Shown one piece after another: positions 50,536 to 58,906 of a DNA stretch of 64,000 nucleotides. Position 1 is the stretch's first letter. Every line of letters begins with the position of its first letter. A program made the translations under genes and the position numbers. The notes beneath the pieces were generated by a model. That model was not told the origin of the DNA, did not search any database, and saw nothing but the letters and a program-made list of their open reading frames with translations. Origin of the DNA: Mastigocoleus testarum BC008 (GTDB lineage Bacteria; Cyanobacteriota; Cyanobacteriia; Cyanobacteriales; Nostocaceae); contig NZ_LMTZ01000118.1 of NCBI RefSeq assembly GCF_001456025.1, positions 184,176 to 248,175 on the forward strand, written 5' to 3'.

Positions 50536-51734
50536 CCTAGTTCCCACATCAACGAATTAATATCTTTAGTTTTAGGACTAATATCTAATTGTCCAGTTTG
50601 CTGTAGAAAGTTCAATCTTTCCCTCAATTTTTGAGGCTGGATTATTGCTTTGATTGTTTGACTACCTGCTTTAATCGCTGCTTTATTTGCTTTAAGAATT
50701 ATTCCTGCTTCTTCTTCAATGAATAATTTTAAGTGACCCAAAGTAGCACTAGATTCGCTTAGGAAATGTTTATCAATGTATTCCCAGTACTGAGCAAAAA
50801 AGTCAATTGACTCTTGAACTTCCTTGAATGCACCAACGGTTAAACCAGTGCAAAGCAAGTCAATCATGATTGTCCATCTTTCACCCTTGATATTTTTAGG
50901 AACCTTGAAGGGTTTTTTGCCTTTGCGGGTAAGTAAGTTTCTCCAGAAAACATAATTCTGAACATTTTCTTTAGTGTTCCAAAAAATGTGAAATTTTTCA
51001 TCGATACCATCCCAACTAATGGATTGCAAGTCAATTTTGTCTAGGTTTAAATCAAGTCCGTCATATTCCTTTAATTCGTCATGGGAAAACTTATCGAAAG
51101 GTTTATGAGGAATTAATAGCAATCTTCTATGGAGTTCAGAAAATTCTTGATTGATATGCAGTGGCTCAACTGAACTAATTATTTTGGGACAGAACACATG
51201 ATAGTTTTTATTTTCCCCATGACTATTAGCAATGCTAATTCTGTCTGTATTGCGGTTGTACCCAAATAGTAGTAACTGATAAATGCGTGGGTCACGTCTT
51301 AATGTTTCAGCATGAATGTTATCCCAAGCAAGTAATGCGCCATCTTTTTCCATGTCTTTTGTAGCTCCATCCATCCACCTCATGGCGTCCAAGGCATTGC
51401 GAATACTTGCAAAAGTATCTGTAGGTGAGAATGTTTGACTAAAACCATGAAGGTAGTTAGCGAGCATTGAAAGAGTTGATTTACCGCTACCTTTATCACC
51501 CCAAGCGAACAATATAGGCGTAATCATCGACCATTTACTAGGGAGTAGCATATATATAGATGCAACAGGAATAAGTATTTTCTTCTGTGGCAACCACACA
51601 GATTGCTCTAGAATACTAGCTACATTCGCATAAATTGATTTGTCTTTCTCCCAATAATCAGTCCAGCTTTGAAGGTAAGTTGCATAAAATTCTTTTGGAT
51701 CCAGGTAATGAGAAGTAGCAGTACTTTCTGTCAT
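50499..51734 (-). CDS. AAA+/SF3-like ATPase, probable replicative helicase of the element
   Basis: A 411-residue P-loop NTPase. Walker A is FAWGDKGSGKSTLS, a Walker B-like strand is DGALLAWDNIH, a sensor-like segment is FCPKIISSVEPLH and an arginine-finger-like ELHRRLLLIPHK follows. The spacing fits helicases of the type found with phage and plasmid primases. The C-terminal 100 residues are helical and may bind DNA (LRERLNFLQQTGQLDI). A GGGGAG ribosome-binding site precedes the ATG. The gene abuts its upstream neighbour (shared base at 51734). Packaging ATPase is an alternative. Confidence 0.65.
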   Translation of the reverse strand: MTESTATSHYLDPKEFYATYLQSWTDYWEKDKSIYANVASILEQSVWLPQKKILIPVASIYMLLPSKWSMITPILFAWGDKGSGKSTLSMLANYLHGFSQTFSPTDTFASIRNALDAMRWMDGATKDMEKDGALLAWDNIHAETLRRDPRIYQLLLFGYNRNTDRISIANSHGENKNYHVFCPKIISSVEPLHINQEFSELHRRLLLIPHKPFDKFSHDELKEYDGLDLNLDKIDLQSISWDGIDEKFHIFWNTKENVQNYVFWRNLLTRKGKKPFKVPKNIKGERWTIMIDLLCTGLTVGAFKEVQESIDFFAQYWEYIDKHFLSESSATLGHLKLFIEEEAGIILKANKAAIKAGSQTIKAIIQPQKLRERLNFLQQTGQLDISPKTKDINSLMWELGWKLTTEGWVER

Positions 51735-52471
51735 TAATCACTCCCCATAATTTTGCAAACAACCGACCAAACTACACTAGATTTTTCTGCAATAGCAGCT
51801 TCACTTAAAACATCAGCTAAGTCACTTACATTCTCAATCTTTTTATCTGGGAATGCTTCAGATAAACATTGCTTTGCAAATTTAGTTCTATCATTTAATT
51901 TCTCTAGTTCACTTTGTCCCTTACTTCCGTAGCTCTTACTTCCATAGCTTTTGGGTAAAGTTATTTCAGGTGGGTTGATTTTTTCTGGAGATTCACAAGG
52001 TGTAACCATCCAAAAACCAGTATTTAAGGAATTGAGTACAACTTCAGGAATGTCTGTTCCATCAGCTTGCTTACCAAGTAAGATTAAATCTATTTGGTTG
52101 GTGTCAAACACATCGATTTGACCTTGATATACCTTGCTTTCATCAAGTGTTGCAAGATTTTTGCATAATAGTTTTTCTACTCTAGATTGCTCTATTACTT
52201 TTTTCTCTTTAGTCTTCCAATCAGTTTTTTCGTAATTCTTTTTAGCTACCTTGAAGTAAATTTCTTGTGGCTCAAATTTCCAATCTTTACTGCTGCCTAC
52301 TTTTATTACGCCTGTAGCACTTTTAGCATACCCAAATACATAGTAAAAATCATCATCTTGCTTAGTGCATAATTCTTGAAAATTAACCCCAAATTTAATT
52401 GAGGGGAAGTCGGACAATGAAATATAGCTAAATTTCTCAGAAGCTTTTGTATCACTTAAATATGCAGGCAT
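51734..52471 (-). CDS. Element protein, function unknown (245 aa)
   Basis: A protein I do not recognise. It has a Lys-rich beta-strand part (EIYFKVAKKNYEKTDWKTKE) and a duplicated KSYGSKSYGSK motif, then a helical C-terminus. The start is placed at the ATG 52471, by analogy with the neighbour whose leader frame has the same form; a GTG at 52498 is also in frame. A single-stranded DNA-binding role would fit the position, but nothing proves it. Confidence 0.65.
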   Translation of the reverse strand: MPAYLSDTKASEKFSYISLSDFPSIKFGVNFQELCTKQDDDFYYVFGYAKSATGVIKVGSSKDWKFEPQEIYFKVAKKNYEKTDWKTKEKKVIEQSRVEKLLCKNLATLDESKVYQGQIDVFDTNQIDLILLGKQADGTDIPEVVLNSLNTGFWMVTPCESPEKINPPEITLPKSYGSKSYGSKGQSELEKLNDRTKFAKQCLSEAFPDKKIENVSDLADVLSEAAIAEKSSVVWSVVCKIMGSD

Positions 52472-52536
52472 CGTTTTTGATTGGATGAATAACAACACAT
52501 AAGAGTGAGGATGTACTCACTCTTATTAAAAAAAAA

Positions 52537-52977
52537 TTAAACAATGTGAATTTCGACGTTTTTACCTTTCTGTACTTTGAGGCTGTTAATTGTGCTTAAC
52601 AAGGTAGTCAAAGGTAACTCGCATGCATCTTTCATTTTCAAGTCTGGAGCCATTGCAACAATAAAAAATGGGAATGGCATCTTATCTTTGCGATGCATGC
52701 AAAAAGTTTTTTTGTCAATTTCCTCAGGCGTCATTTTGTCATGAACAATATAAACACCTGATGCATTTACTTTGATGAACTCAGGTTCCTTTCTTGCTTT
52801 ATCAGAATAACGTTCTGACAAGACTTGCGATACAGCTCCATCAGATTTAATAATTTTAAACTTCCCTGATGATGTTACTTCACAGTAATACCATTCATCC
52901 ATGAAGGCGTATTTGCTGAACTCTTTCCCTGTCTTACGTTGCTCTAGCTTGTCTTGTAAAGATACGCGGCCTGACAT
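52537..52977 (-). CDS. Element protein, function unknown (146 aa)
   Basis: A protein of mixed charge without a recognised domain (MSGRVSLQDKLEQRKTGKEF, then MDEWYYCEVTSSGKFKIIKS). The start ATG 52977 has an AGGAG eight bases upstream, which rules against the longer frame at 53004. It lies 15 bases after the upstream gene in the same operon. Confidence 0.66.
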   Translation of the reverse strand: MSGRVSLQDKLEQRKTGKEFSKYAFMDEWYYCEVTSSGKFKIIKSDGAVSQVLSERYSDKARKEPEFIKVNASGVYIVHDKMTPEEIDKKTFCMHRKDKMPFPFFIVAMAPDLKMKDACELPLTTLLSTINSLKVQKGKNVEIHIV

Positions 52978-52991
52978 AATTTTACTCCTAA

Positions 52992-53459
52992 TCAAAATAA
53001 GCAAAGTGGGTTAAATTCGATTGCTCTAAAATGAGAGCTAGCCTCAAACTCAAGTAGCACTTGGTTAGCTTCAATGAAGCTAAAGCCTCTAATAGCTTTT
53101 TCCTGTACAGTCTTACCAACAATTCCTGTAGTAAGAAAAATGTTTGAACCGTAGGAATACCAAGGGGTATCCATTTCTAGCTTTGCAGCTAAAGAGCCGC
53201 CCTTAAGAACTGCAAGTCTACCAATGTCTTTAACTTGGTAGTAAATCGGCTCACCTCCCACCATTTCCTGAACTATCCTTTCAGGAATGCTTGCAGTAGG
53301 GAAACTATAGGGCAATACCTCAATGATTTTCTTTTCAATATTGAACCTCAAAAAATGTCGAGCAATTAAGCCTGACGGAGCGCTTTCGCAGTACTTAAGC
53401 ATTGCTTCAGCCATTTCTTTATGACTGTTACAAATCTGAATCTCCACTATATTAATCAT
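52992..53459 (-). CDS. Element protein, function unknown (155 aa)
   Basis: An alpha/beta protein that I do not recognise; a central PTASIPERIVQEMVGGEPIY and a C-terminal EASSHFRAIEFNPLCLF are its features. Its ATG follows the stop codon of the nuclease gene with no gap, so translation is coupled. Confidence 0.64.
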   Translation of the reverse strand: MINIVEIQICNSHKEMAEAMLKYCESAPSGLIARHFLRFNIEKKIIEVLPYSFPTASIPERIVQEMVGGEPIYYQVKDIGRLAVLKGGSLAAKLEMDTPWYSYGSNIFLTTGIVGKTVQEKAIRGFSFIEANQVLLEFEASSHFRAIEFNPLCLF

Positions 53460-53957
53460 TTAGTCTATTGCAACTATGCTGTCTAGATGAGTTCTTAAGT
53501 TATTGAGTGGCACTACTGAAAGATTAGTATGTGGTATCTTCCAATCACCTTTGTCTGAAGTAAACAATAGCCGGTTAAATATTTGAGGGTGCTTATCTTG
53601 CACTCCTCTGAGGGTACGCCAGAATATTTCTTTTTCTGCATCTTTGAGCAACCATTGACCTTTGACTTCTATATATATAGGTATTGGAAACTCGAGACAG
53701 AAATCAATTTTCCAGGATATCTTAGGAAACGCTTTATTCTTAGGATAAATCTGGATTTCTTTCTGACGTCTTATTTCAACTTTGGGAAACCACACTTCAA
53801 GAAACTGAAAAGTTTTAAACTCTAGCACTGAATCCCAATGTTGTAGGCGACCACTAGCAAGCAAGTATGCTGGAATGTCTTTTTTGTTGGGGTAAGTTCT
53901 ACTTGTAGCTGGGTCAATCCAGAAAGATTTTTTATTCTCTTTCCGCATATTCCTCAT
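53460..53957 (-). CDS. PD-(D/E)XK nuclease-like protein (DUF1064/phage resolvase type)
   Basis: A 165-residue protein. HWDSVLEFKTFQFLEVWFPK gives the first helix with its Glu, WKIDFCLEF supplies the Asp, and YIEVKGQW supplies the E-x-K pair, in the order of PD-(D/E)XK nucleases such as DUF1064 or TnsA-like enzymes. It may process replication or recombination intermediates of the element. It overlaps the start of its upstream neighbour's end (53932-53957) and abuts the next gene. Confidence 0.7.
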   Translation of the reverse strand: MRNMRKENKKSFWIDPATSRTYPNKKDIPAYLLASGRLQHWDSVLEFKTFQFLEVWFPKVEIRRQKEIQIYPKNKAFPKISWKIDFCLEFPIPIYIEVKGQWLLKDAEKEIFWRTLRGVQDKHPQIFNRLLFTSDKGDWKIPHTNLSVVPLNNLRTHLDSIVAID

Positions 53958-54210
53958 CCCAACATTCGCTGATTAGCTTTAAGAGTTCATCTTTAGTAAT
54001 TGGGGTAAGCCCTTGTATTACAGCTTTACGTATTTTTAGTTTTACGTACGCTCTGTCATATGTCACTTCTACGGGTACCCTTTGCTTAAGACTTCCTATC
54101 ATTGGGGTAGTACATTTTTTGATATACCCTTTTGGAGTAAGCATTGAAGGATGCAGAGAGGTAACGTATTTGTTGCCGATTGTTTCTGTCCAGTGTATTC
54201 GTTCTGGCAT
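53932..54210 (-). CDS. Small basic element protein (92 aa), first of the minus-strand operon
   Basis: A 92-residue protein, not recognised, with a Lys/Arg-rich middle (AYVKLKIRKAVIQGLTPITK) that could bind nucleic acid. It is the first gene after iteron copy 2, whose ACACATAG end lies about 10 bases before the ATG; a GAAGGG sequence may serve as the ribosome-binding site. Confidence 0.65.
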   Translation of the reverse strand: MPERIHWTETIGNKYVTSLHPSMLTPKGYIKKCTTPMIGSLKQRVPVEVTYDRAYVKLKIRKAVIQGLTPITKDELLKLISECWDEEYAERE

Positions 54211-54217
54211 CCCTTCT

Positions 54218-54281
54218 CTATGTGTTGAAAATAATTCAAAAAATAATTCAAAAAATAATTGAATTATTTTTTATATATAGC
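54218..54281. repeat. Iteron-bearing quasi-palindrome, copy 2 (head of the minus-strand operon)
   Basis: Read on the minus strand: CTATATATAAAAAATA, then ATTCAATTATTT, TTTGAATTATTT, TTTGAATTATTT, then TTCAACACATAG. It lies just upstream of the ATG at 54210. Its far arm overlaps the last codons of the gene 54264-54527, so this end is also coding. Confidence 0.85.
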
Positions 54282-54527
54282 CTCAGCCCTAGAGACCTTA
54301 GTTAAATCATCTTTTAGTTTTTGTAGCAACACAGCAGCCTCATAATGCTTACCTTGCACAAGTCTATTGTGTGCATTAAGTAAAACTTCAAATGAAACTA
54401 TCATTCTTTCGCCTCTAGCAAAACCATGTTTTGTAATCCTTAAATTATCTGCATCTTCTGCTAACGCAAAACTTAAGGTACCTAACTTTTTGTAGGTTTC
54501 AACCAGTTCTTTATAAATGTCATTCAT
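54264..54527 (-). CDS. Small helical element protein, function unknown (87 aa)
   Basis: An 87-residue, mostly helical protein (IYKELVETYKKLGTLSFALA, then ALLQKLKDDLTKVSRAEA). A regulatory role is possible but not shown. It has its own gap upstream (54528-54686), which includes a palindrome CGTATATATACG at 54662-54673. Its final codons run into iteron copy 2. Confidence 0.6.
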   Translation of the reverse strand: MNDIYKELVETYKKLGTLSFALAEDADNLRITKHGFARGERMIVSFEVLLNAHNRLVQGKHYEAAVLLQKLKDDLTKVSRAEAIYKK

Positions 54528-54686
54528 CAGAGCAATAAAAAGTAGGAGTTCCGAACGATTTCTATAGTGATGTAAAAAAAAATACAGTCAATTGTTATTA
54601 GTTTTTCTTAATCACTTTCTCGGAGATAAAATTTATTAGTAAGCAGTCAGCTGCATTTTTACGTATATATACGAATGACGACCTTT

Positions 54687-55415
54687 TTATTGAGTGTTAA
54701 CACCCCTATTCCTTAAAGACTCGCTAATTATTTGAGTAAAATCAGCAGGTTCTTGGTTGACCCATAAAGGAATCTTTTGTGACTTTGTTCGTTTAAATGC
54801 ACCGGTAACAGTTCCGACTTTTCTAGACCCGTATTCGTTTAACTCGCGATTGGATTCATCAACTATTTTTTGACTAGATAATACGCTGCAATAAGCGGGG
54901 TAAATTCTAGTGACTTCCTTGTAGAGAATTTTATCTTTCTGCCTAATACCTTCTTTCTTTTCTTCTAATACGCTAAGCGTTAATATTTTTGCAGTTGACA
55001 ATGTTAATAATGATTTAAGCCTTTGTTCGGCTTCGTTCTCTGAGCCACCATAAACAGCCATTTGACGACCATTGTCTAAATTAGCTGTTGCACGAAAGCG
55101 ACCCCAGTTGTAACCATTTGCGCCACCTGCAGCATTTTTAATAGTTGTCCAATTAAGTTTGTTTCTAGCTACGTCTGGAATATTGTAAGTAACTCGCTTT
55201 CCTGCTGGTGAAGTGTAAAACGGTGGTTCTTTTGTACTAAAAAAAGTAATCGTTAATCGAATAGTGTGAGGAGACGCCCTTACATAATCAACGATTGGTT
55301 GGGCCACAATATCGCCAACATCACGATGTTCTATTAATTTACGTAGCGCTATAACTTCAGCAATTAATGGTCTTAAAGTAAGGTTATTTCCTGTAACCCT
55401 AATTTTTTCGCTCAT
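54687..55415 (-). CDS. Element protein, function unknown (242 aa)
   Basis: A 242-residue protein with no recognised domain. The first half is beta-rich (TIRLTITFFSTKEPPFYTSP, ANLDNGRQMAVYGGSENEA), the second is helical and basic (GTVTGAFKRTKSQKIPLWVN). It is the last gene of a four-gene minus-strand series that starts at 56668. A structural or DNA-associated role is possible. Confidence 0.65.
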   Translation of the reverse strand: MSEKIRVTGNNLTLRPLIAEVIALRKLIEHRDVGDIVAQPIVDYVRASPHTIRLTITFFSTKEPPFYTSPAGKRVTYNIPDVARNKLNWTTIKNAAGGANGYNWGRFRATANLDNGRQMAVYGGSENEAEQRLKSLLTLSTAKILTLSVLEEKKEGIRQKDKILYKEVTRIYPAYCSVLSSQKIVDESNRELNEYGSRKVGTVTGAFKRTKSQKIPLWVNQEPADFTQIISESLRNRGVNTQ

Positions 55416-55438
55416 AAAAATAACAATAATTACTTAAT

Positions 55439-55837
55439 TTAAATTGGAACTGCTAACGCTTCCAGCTTAACCGAGTAATTATCGTCTTGAATAGCAAACC
55501 TATGACTGCCGTAACTATATTTTTTAACTTCTGTAGTTACATTGAAAAGAGTGCTTGCATTGTCTCTTGAATACACAGGAAATGAAGCAATTACAACAAC
55601 GTCCAAAGGGTAAATAAATTGAGCGCGTACTGTGTAGAACTTATCCTCTGCCCTAACCTTTATCTTGCTAATCAATCTACTATTTACTTTGTTGGCATTA
55701 TTAATGTTAAAAGTATGTCTTATTATTATTGCTTTGTTTCCACTGTCAATAACTAAATGGTTAGTGCTTTCAGTCCATTTTGAAAACAAAGGATTAATTG
55801 TTCCTAAATCTGTCCAATTACCAAATGCATCATTCAT
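55439..55837 (-). CDS. Beta-rich element protein, function unknown (132 aa)
   Basis: A 132-residue protein rich in predicted strands (AIIIRHTFNINNANKVNSRL, VRAQFIYPLDVVVIASFPVY), as in small virion components. No family was recognised. It overlaps the upstream gene by 8 bases. Confidence 0.62.
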   Translation of the reverse strand: MNDAFGNWTDLGTINPLFSKWTESTNHLVIDSGNKAIIIRHTFNINNANKVNSRLISKIKVRAEDKFYTVRAQFIYPLDVVVIASFPVYSRDNASTLFNVTTEVKKYSYGSHRFAIQDDNYSVKLEALAVPI

Positions 55838-56045
55838 CTACTTCATTTTCTAATTCGTCCATTCTTTCATCGTATTCACCGCCTAACAAATATTCCCGCA
55901 ATTCAGCACCCGAAACAGGAATCATTAAACCATTACTTCCAGGTCTGGCAATGAAAGCTGTATTATGCCTAGGCTTAAACAAGTGCATCGCATTAACTAA
56001 AGTCTCTTGGAAACCAGGTTCGCCTGGAAGTAATAGTTCATTCAT
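55830..56045 (-). CDS. Small acidic element protein (71 aa)
   Basis: A 71-residue protein with an acidic C-terminus (EYDERMDELENEVDE). It is supported mainly by tight packing: it overlaps the next gene by 8 bases and starts 20 bases after the previous one. Not recognised. Confidence 0.58.
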   Translation of the reverse strand: MNELLLPGEPGFQETLVNAMHLFKPRHNTAFIARPGSNGLMIPVSGAELREYLLGGEYDERMDELENEVDE

Positions 56046-56065
56046 GTCAGGTAATGGGTAGCGAT

Positions 56066-56668
56066 TTACAGCAAAATTAAGCCTTTGGCACGGGTCCAGC
56101 CCTTTGCAATTGCATTATCTTCTTGCGCTGGATCAATAAAAATACTGAATGAGCCAGATGTTTCACCCTGGGTAAAATCTTTTTTAAATCTTGATGGCTT
56201 AGGTTGTGAAGCACCAAAGATTAAATCTTTGTCACCTGCCGAAGCTTGTTTTACTCCTAACTCTGCTAAATCAGTTGCAGGTACAAAGCTAGGAAGCAAT
56301 GGAGATATCCAAGCATATTTAATGCCTTGAATCGTTACGTAGAGAGTTTGCGATAAAGCAGAGTTGCCCCCAAATCTACGCCTTCCCGGGATAACTTTGT
56401 ATCCAGATGCCTTTAAGCTTGCAATTTTATCGTCTGAACACCAGCTAGACTCGTAGCCGCTTGTTTCTTTTTTGGATGCTCTCGCCGGCTTGGGGGAGTT
56501 AACTCCAAAAGCAGTCTTGTCGGGTACACTGTTAAAATCAATAGCAGTTTGCCCAAAATTACTTCTTTTATCTGTTTTTAAACCAGTATTAAAACCATAA
56601 TTAAAGTTACCTGTACCTGAACTGGTAACGACATAAACGGGGTCACGCGAACGATAATTTCTAGCCAT
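56066..56668 (-). CDS. Element protein, function unknown (200 aa)
   Basis: A 200-residue basic protein rich in Ser, Gly and Lys (VTSSGTGNFNYGFNTGLKTD, RRRFGGNSALSQTLYVTIQG). No domain recognised. It is the first gene of the four-gene series, divergent from the gene at 56845. The 176-bp divergent gap carries no iterons. Confidence 0.63.
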   Translation of the reverse strand: MARNYRSRDPVYVVTSSGTGNFNYGFNTGLKTDKRSNFGQTAIDFNSVPDKTAFGVNSPKPARASKKETSGYESSWCSDDKIASLKASGYKVIPGRRRFGGNSALSQTLYVTIQGIKYAWISPLLPSFVPATDLAELGVKQASAGDKDLIFGASQPKPSRFKKDFTQGETSGSFSIFIDPAQEDNAIAKGWTRAKGLILL

Positions 56669-56844
56669 AATTAAAAGTAGTGATTTCTTGTTATGATTAT
56701 AACTTCATTAATTAATTTTTTGTTTTCTTTTAATCGTAACTGAAACCCTAGGGATAAGCATAAATTTAAGGCAATTTAATGATATTTGAAATATAAAAAT
56801 TACAATGGAGTTAAGCACTAAAAAGTATTAATTAAAAACGCGTA

Positions 56845-57372
56845 ATGGCTACTTTACTTTCTTCTGGTGGAACGCTTAAAGAGAATACTGTTGAAGGTCA
56901 AATAATGGAGTGTTTGACCCGTCTATTTCTGTTGGAACAAGAGGAAAATATAAGTAATACTTCTATTGGCTTTAATGCTAATAGCAGAATCTTTTCTGCT
57001 ACATGTAATTTGCCTGTCGAAGAAGTAATCAGCGGTACAGGTGAAATATTTGTAACTGCTCAAGACTACCTGCCAGATTACTTAGGCTTTTCTAGCGGTA
57101 ATGGTGACATTCAAGCGCCATCGATTATGCAACACTTGCATCAATTGATTATTTATGCACAAAGAATGGAGAAAGACGTAGAGAGCAATCCTAACAATGA
57201 GAATCGGATTACTTCCACTACAAATACTGATACCAGTACTTTCTCGGCTAACTTTAACTTTCAATTTGAATTAGGGCTTACTGATGATGGTATGCCTTAT
57301 GAAAAGGCCATTGAGTATTTAGTAGATGTACCATCTGGCTCTGGTGATGGTAATGGAGATGGCAATCCATAG
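56845..57372 (+). CDS. Element protein, function unknown (175 aa)
   Basis: A 175-residue protein, not recognised. It has a helical first third, a beta-rich Thr/Asn-rich middle (NRITSTTNTDTSTFSANFNF) and a C-terminal Gly/Asp tail (GSGDGNGDGNP). It is transcribed alone and ends in a good terminator at 57411-57442. Confidence 0.63.
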   Translation: MATLLSSGGTLKENTVEGQIMECLTRLFLLEQEENISNTSIGFNANSRIFSATCNLPVEEVISGTGEIFVTAQDYLPDYLGFSSGNGDIQAPSIMQHLHQLIIYAQRMEKDVESNPNNENRITSTTNTDTSTFSANFNFQFELGLTDDGMPYEKAIEYLVDVPSGSGDGNGDGNP

Positions 57373-57410
57373 ATTTAATCTAATTTACAGTTTCTTGTCT
57401 TTGTAAAAAT

Positions 57411-57442
57411 AAGGAGCTAAGGTGATACCTGGCTCCGTTTTT
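57411..57442 (+). terminator. Rho-independent terminator after the 175-aa gene
   Basis: GGAGC at 57413-57417 and GCTCC at 57432-57436 pair with an extended AGGT/ACCT inner stem, followed by GTTTTTG. Confidence 0.78.
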
Positions 57443-57505
57443 GTATATGTCAAAAATAATTCAATTATTTTTTGAATTATTTTTTGAATTTTTTTTACTA
57501 TATAG
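57443..57505. repeat. Iteron-bearing quasi-palindrome, copy 3 (head of the plus-strand operon)
   Basis: Read on the plus strand: GTATATGTCAAAAATA, ATTCAATTATTT, TTTGAATTATTT, TTTGAATTTTTT, then TTACTATATAG, ending five bases before the ATG at 57511. No ribosome-binding site lies between it and that ATG. Confidence 0.85.
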
Positions 57506-57510
57506 ACAAG

Positions 57511-58335
57511 ATGACTAGCAACACCTACAATCGCTCTCGAAATTTTGCTTTCAAAATAAATTCAAGTTCATCATCTAATATTATCCCTGTGCTTGGAAAT
57601 AACTTAGATGGATTATCGGGAATCAATTCGGGAATACTATCAGCTAATCTGTTTTTAAAAAACTTAAAAATATTTTCTAGCATCAAATCATTACCAGAAA
57701 TACAGTTACCAAATATAGAGTTTGATGACAGTGAAACAGAAAAACTCTACAAAACACTTGATGTTGAATGGAAATCACCACGTAAACAAATACAACTTTT
57801 AAGTAATGACGGCATTAATGGTTGGATTGTAATTGCCGAAATAAGTTTACTTAATCCTAGCGGCTATCCTTATAGGATATACAATGCCATGGATTATTTG
57901 ACTGATAATTTAACTTATGAATTCGGCGAGAACGGAAGACTAGGTATTAAACTAATCGATGTTGGATATGGGTTATTAGAGGGAGATGATGAACTAACTA
58001 TTCATGGAAGTTATGTGCAAGAAATAGTGTACGAAAATGAATGGGCTGGAAGCGGTAATGTAATCACAAATAATATAGAGACAAGTGTTAATGTTACTAC
58101 GAATAGCTTTATTATTTTAAGTAGTAATAACTTTAGAAAATATGTACTAATTAGTAATCAAGGTTTTAATGATTGTTATATAAAATTTGGTGAAGATGTT
58201 GATGTTAATTCAGCAATTAAAATTGTGCCTGGCGGACATTATGAATACAGTACAAGCAATGTAAACTGGAGAGGTAATATATCTGCAATTTGTAAAAACG
58301 GAACTTCTAAACTAAACATTTTAGAGAGTATTTAA
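57511..58335 (+). CDS. Probable virion protein with a C-terminal beta-sandwich (274 aa)
   Basis: The first gene of the plus-strand operon. Residues about 195-270 read SFIILSSNNFRKYVLISNQG, CYIKFGEDVDVNSAIKIVPG, then GHYEYS and GTSKLNILES, a pattern seen in phage tail-spike and capsid-decoration modules where R-K-x-L/V-I-x-N is followed by V-x-F-G and P-G-G. The N-terminal part is helical with an ASN/SER-rich start. The ATG at 57511 lies right after iteron copy 3; an upstream frame to 57472 only reads through the iterons. Virion role is inferred. Confidence 0.68.
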   Translation: MTSNTYNRSRNFAFKINSSSSSNIIPVLGNNLDGLSGINSGILSANLFLKNLKIFSSIKSLPEIQLPNIEFDDSETEKLYKTLDVEWKSPRKQIQLLSNDGINGWIVIAEISLLNPSGYPYRIYNAMDYLTDNLTYEFGENGRLGIKLIDVGYGLLEGDDELTIHGSYVQEIVYENEWAGSGNVITNNIETSVNVTTNSFIILSSNNFRKYVLISNQGFNDCYIKFGEDVDVNSAIKIVPGGHYEYSTSNVNWRGNISAICKNGTSKLNILESI

Positions 58336-58337
58336 TT

Positions 58338-58667
58338 ATGGGATTATTTAGCCCTGCTAGCGTAAATGTAGAAATACCTGATTCTAATCAATCTTCAAGG
58401 ACTTATGTAAATACTGGATACAACGTAACGACTACACCATCAGTCATACTTGGAAGCGATACGGAAAGAGTAGGCTTCATTATCTACAACACAGAGACAG
58501 AAAGAAGCGTGGTTCTAGTCCATGATGCCGGGAATGGCACTTACAGAACTATTACTGAAATACCTCCACTGGGAACCTATTTTGATGACTTTGCTTACAC
58601 TGGGGTTTTAAAAGCAAGAGGCCCGTCTGGCTTAGCGACGATTAATGTGACAGAATTTAAAAAGTAA
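58338..58667 (+). CDS. Small virion-like beta-sandwich protein (109 aa)
   Basis: A 109-residue protein two bases after the previous gene, with a beta pattern related to that protein's C-terminal domain: SVILGSDTERVGFIIYNTET, VVLVHDAGNGTYRTITEIPP. It may be a paralogue or partner. A structural role is inferred from this likeness only. Confidence 0.63.
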   Translation: MGLFSPASVNVEIPDSNQSSRTYVNTGYNVTTTPSVILGSDTERVGFIIYNTETERSVVLVHDAGNGTYRTITEIPPLGTYFDDFAYTGVLKARGPSGLATINVTEFKK

Positions 58668-58723
58668 AGCATCCTCCAAGTATGTTAAGCTTCCGAGTTA
58701 TTGATAGCTTGGAAGTCTTTCTT

Positions 58724-58906
58724 ATGCGTAATCCATACAAAGAGTTACCTATATTTGAAAATGATATAAATGATTTTTCTATGCCTTATAAATTACACGG
58801 AAAAATAGATAGAGAAACAATGCTTGCAAAATATCAAGCATTAACTAATGCACCAAAAAACATATTATTTGTAAGGCTTAAAAGATGGTACGGAGACGAC
58901 GAGTAA
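58724..58906 (+). CDS. Small element protein (60 aa)
   Basis: A 60-residue protein with an ELPIFENDINDFSMPYKLHG core, not recognised. ATG 58724 follows GGAAG at a good distance; an upstream ATG at 58682 is also in frame. It overlaps the next gene by 22 bases, which supports coding. Confidence 0.58.
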   Translation: MRNPYKELPIFENDINDFSMPYKLHGKIDRETMLAKYQALTNAPKNILFVRLKRWYGDDE

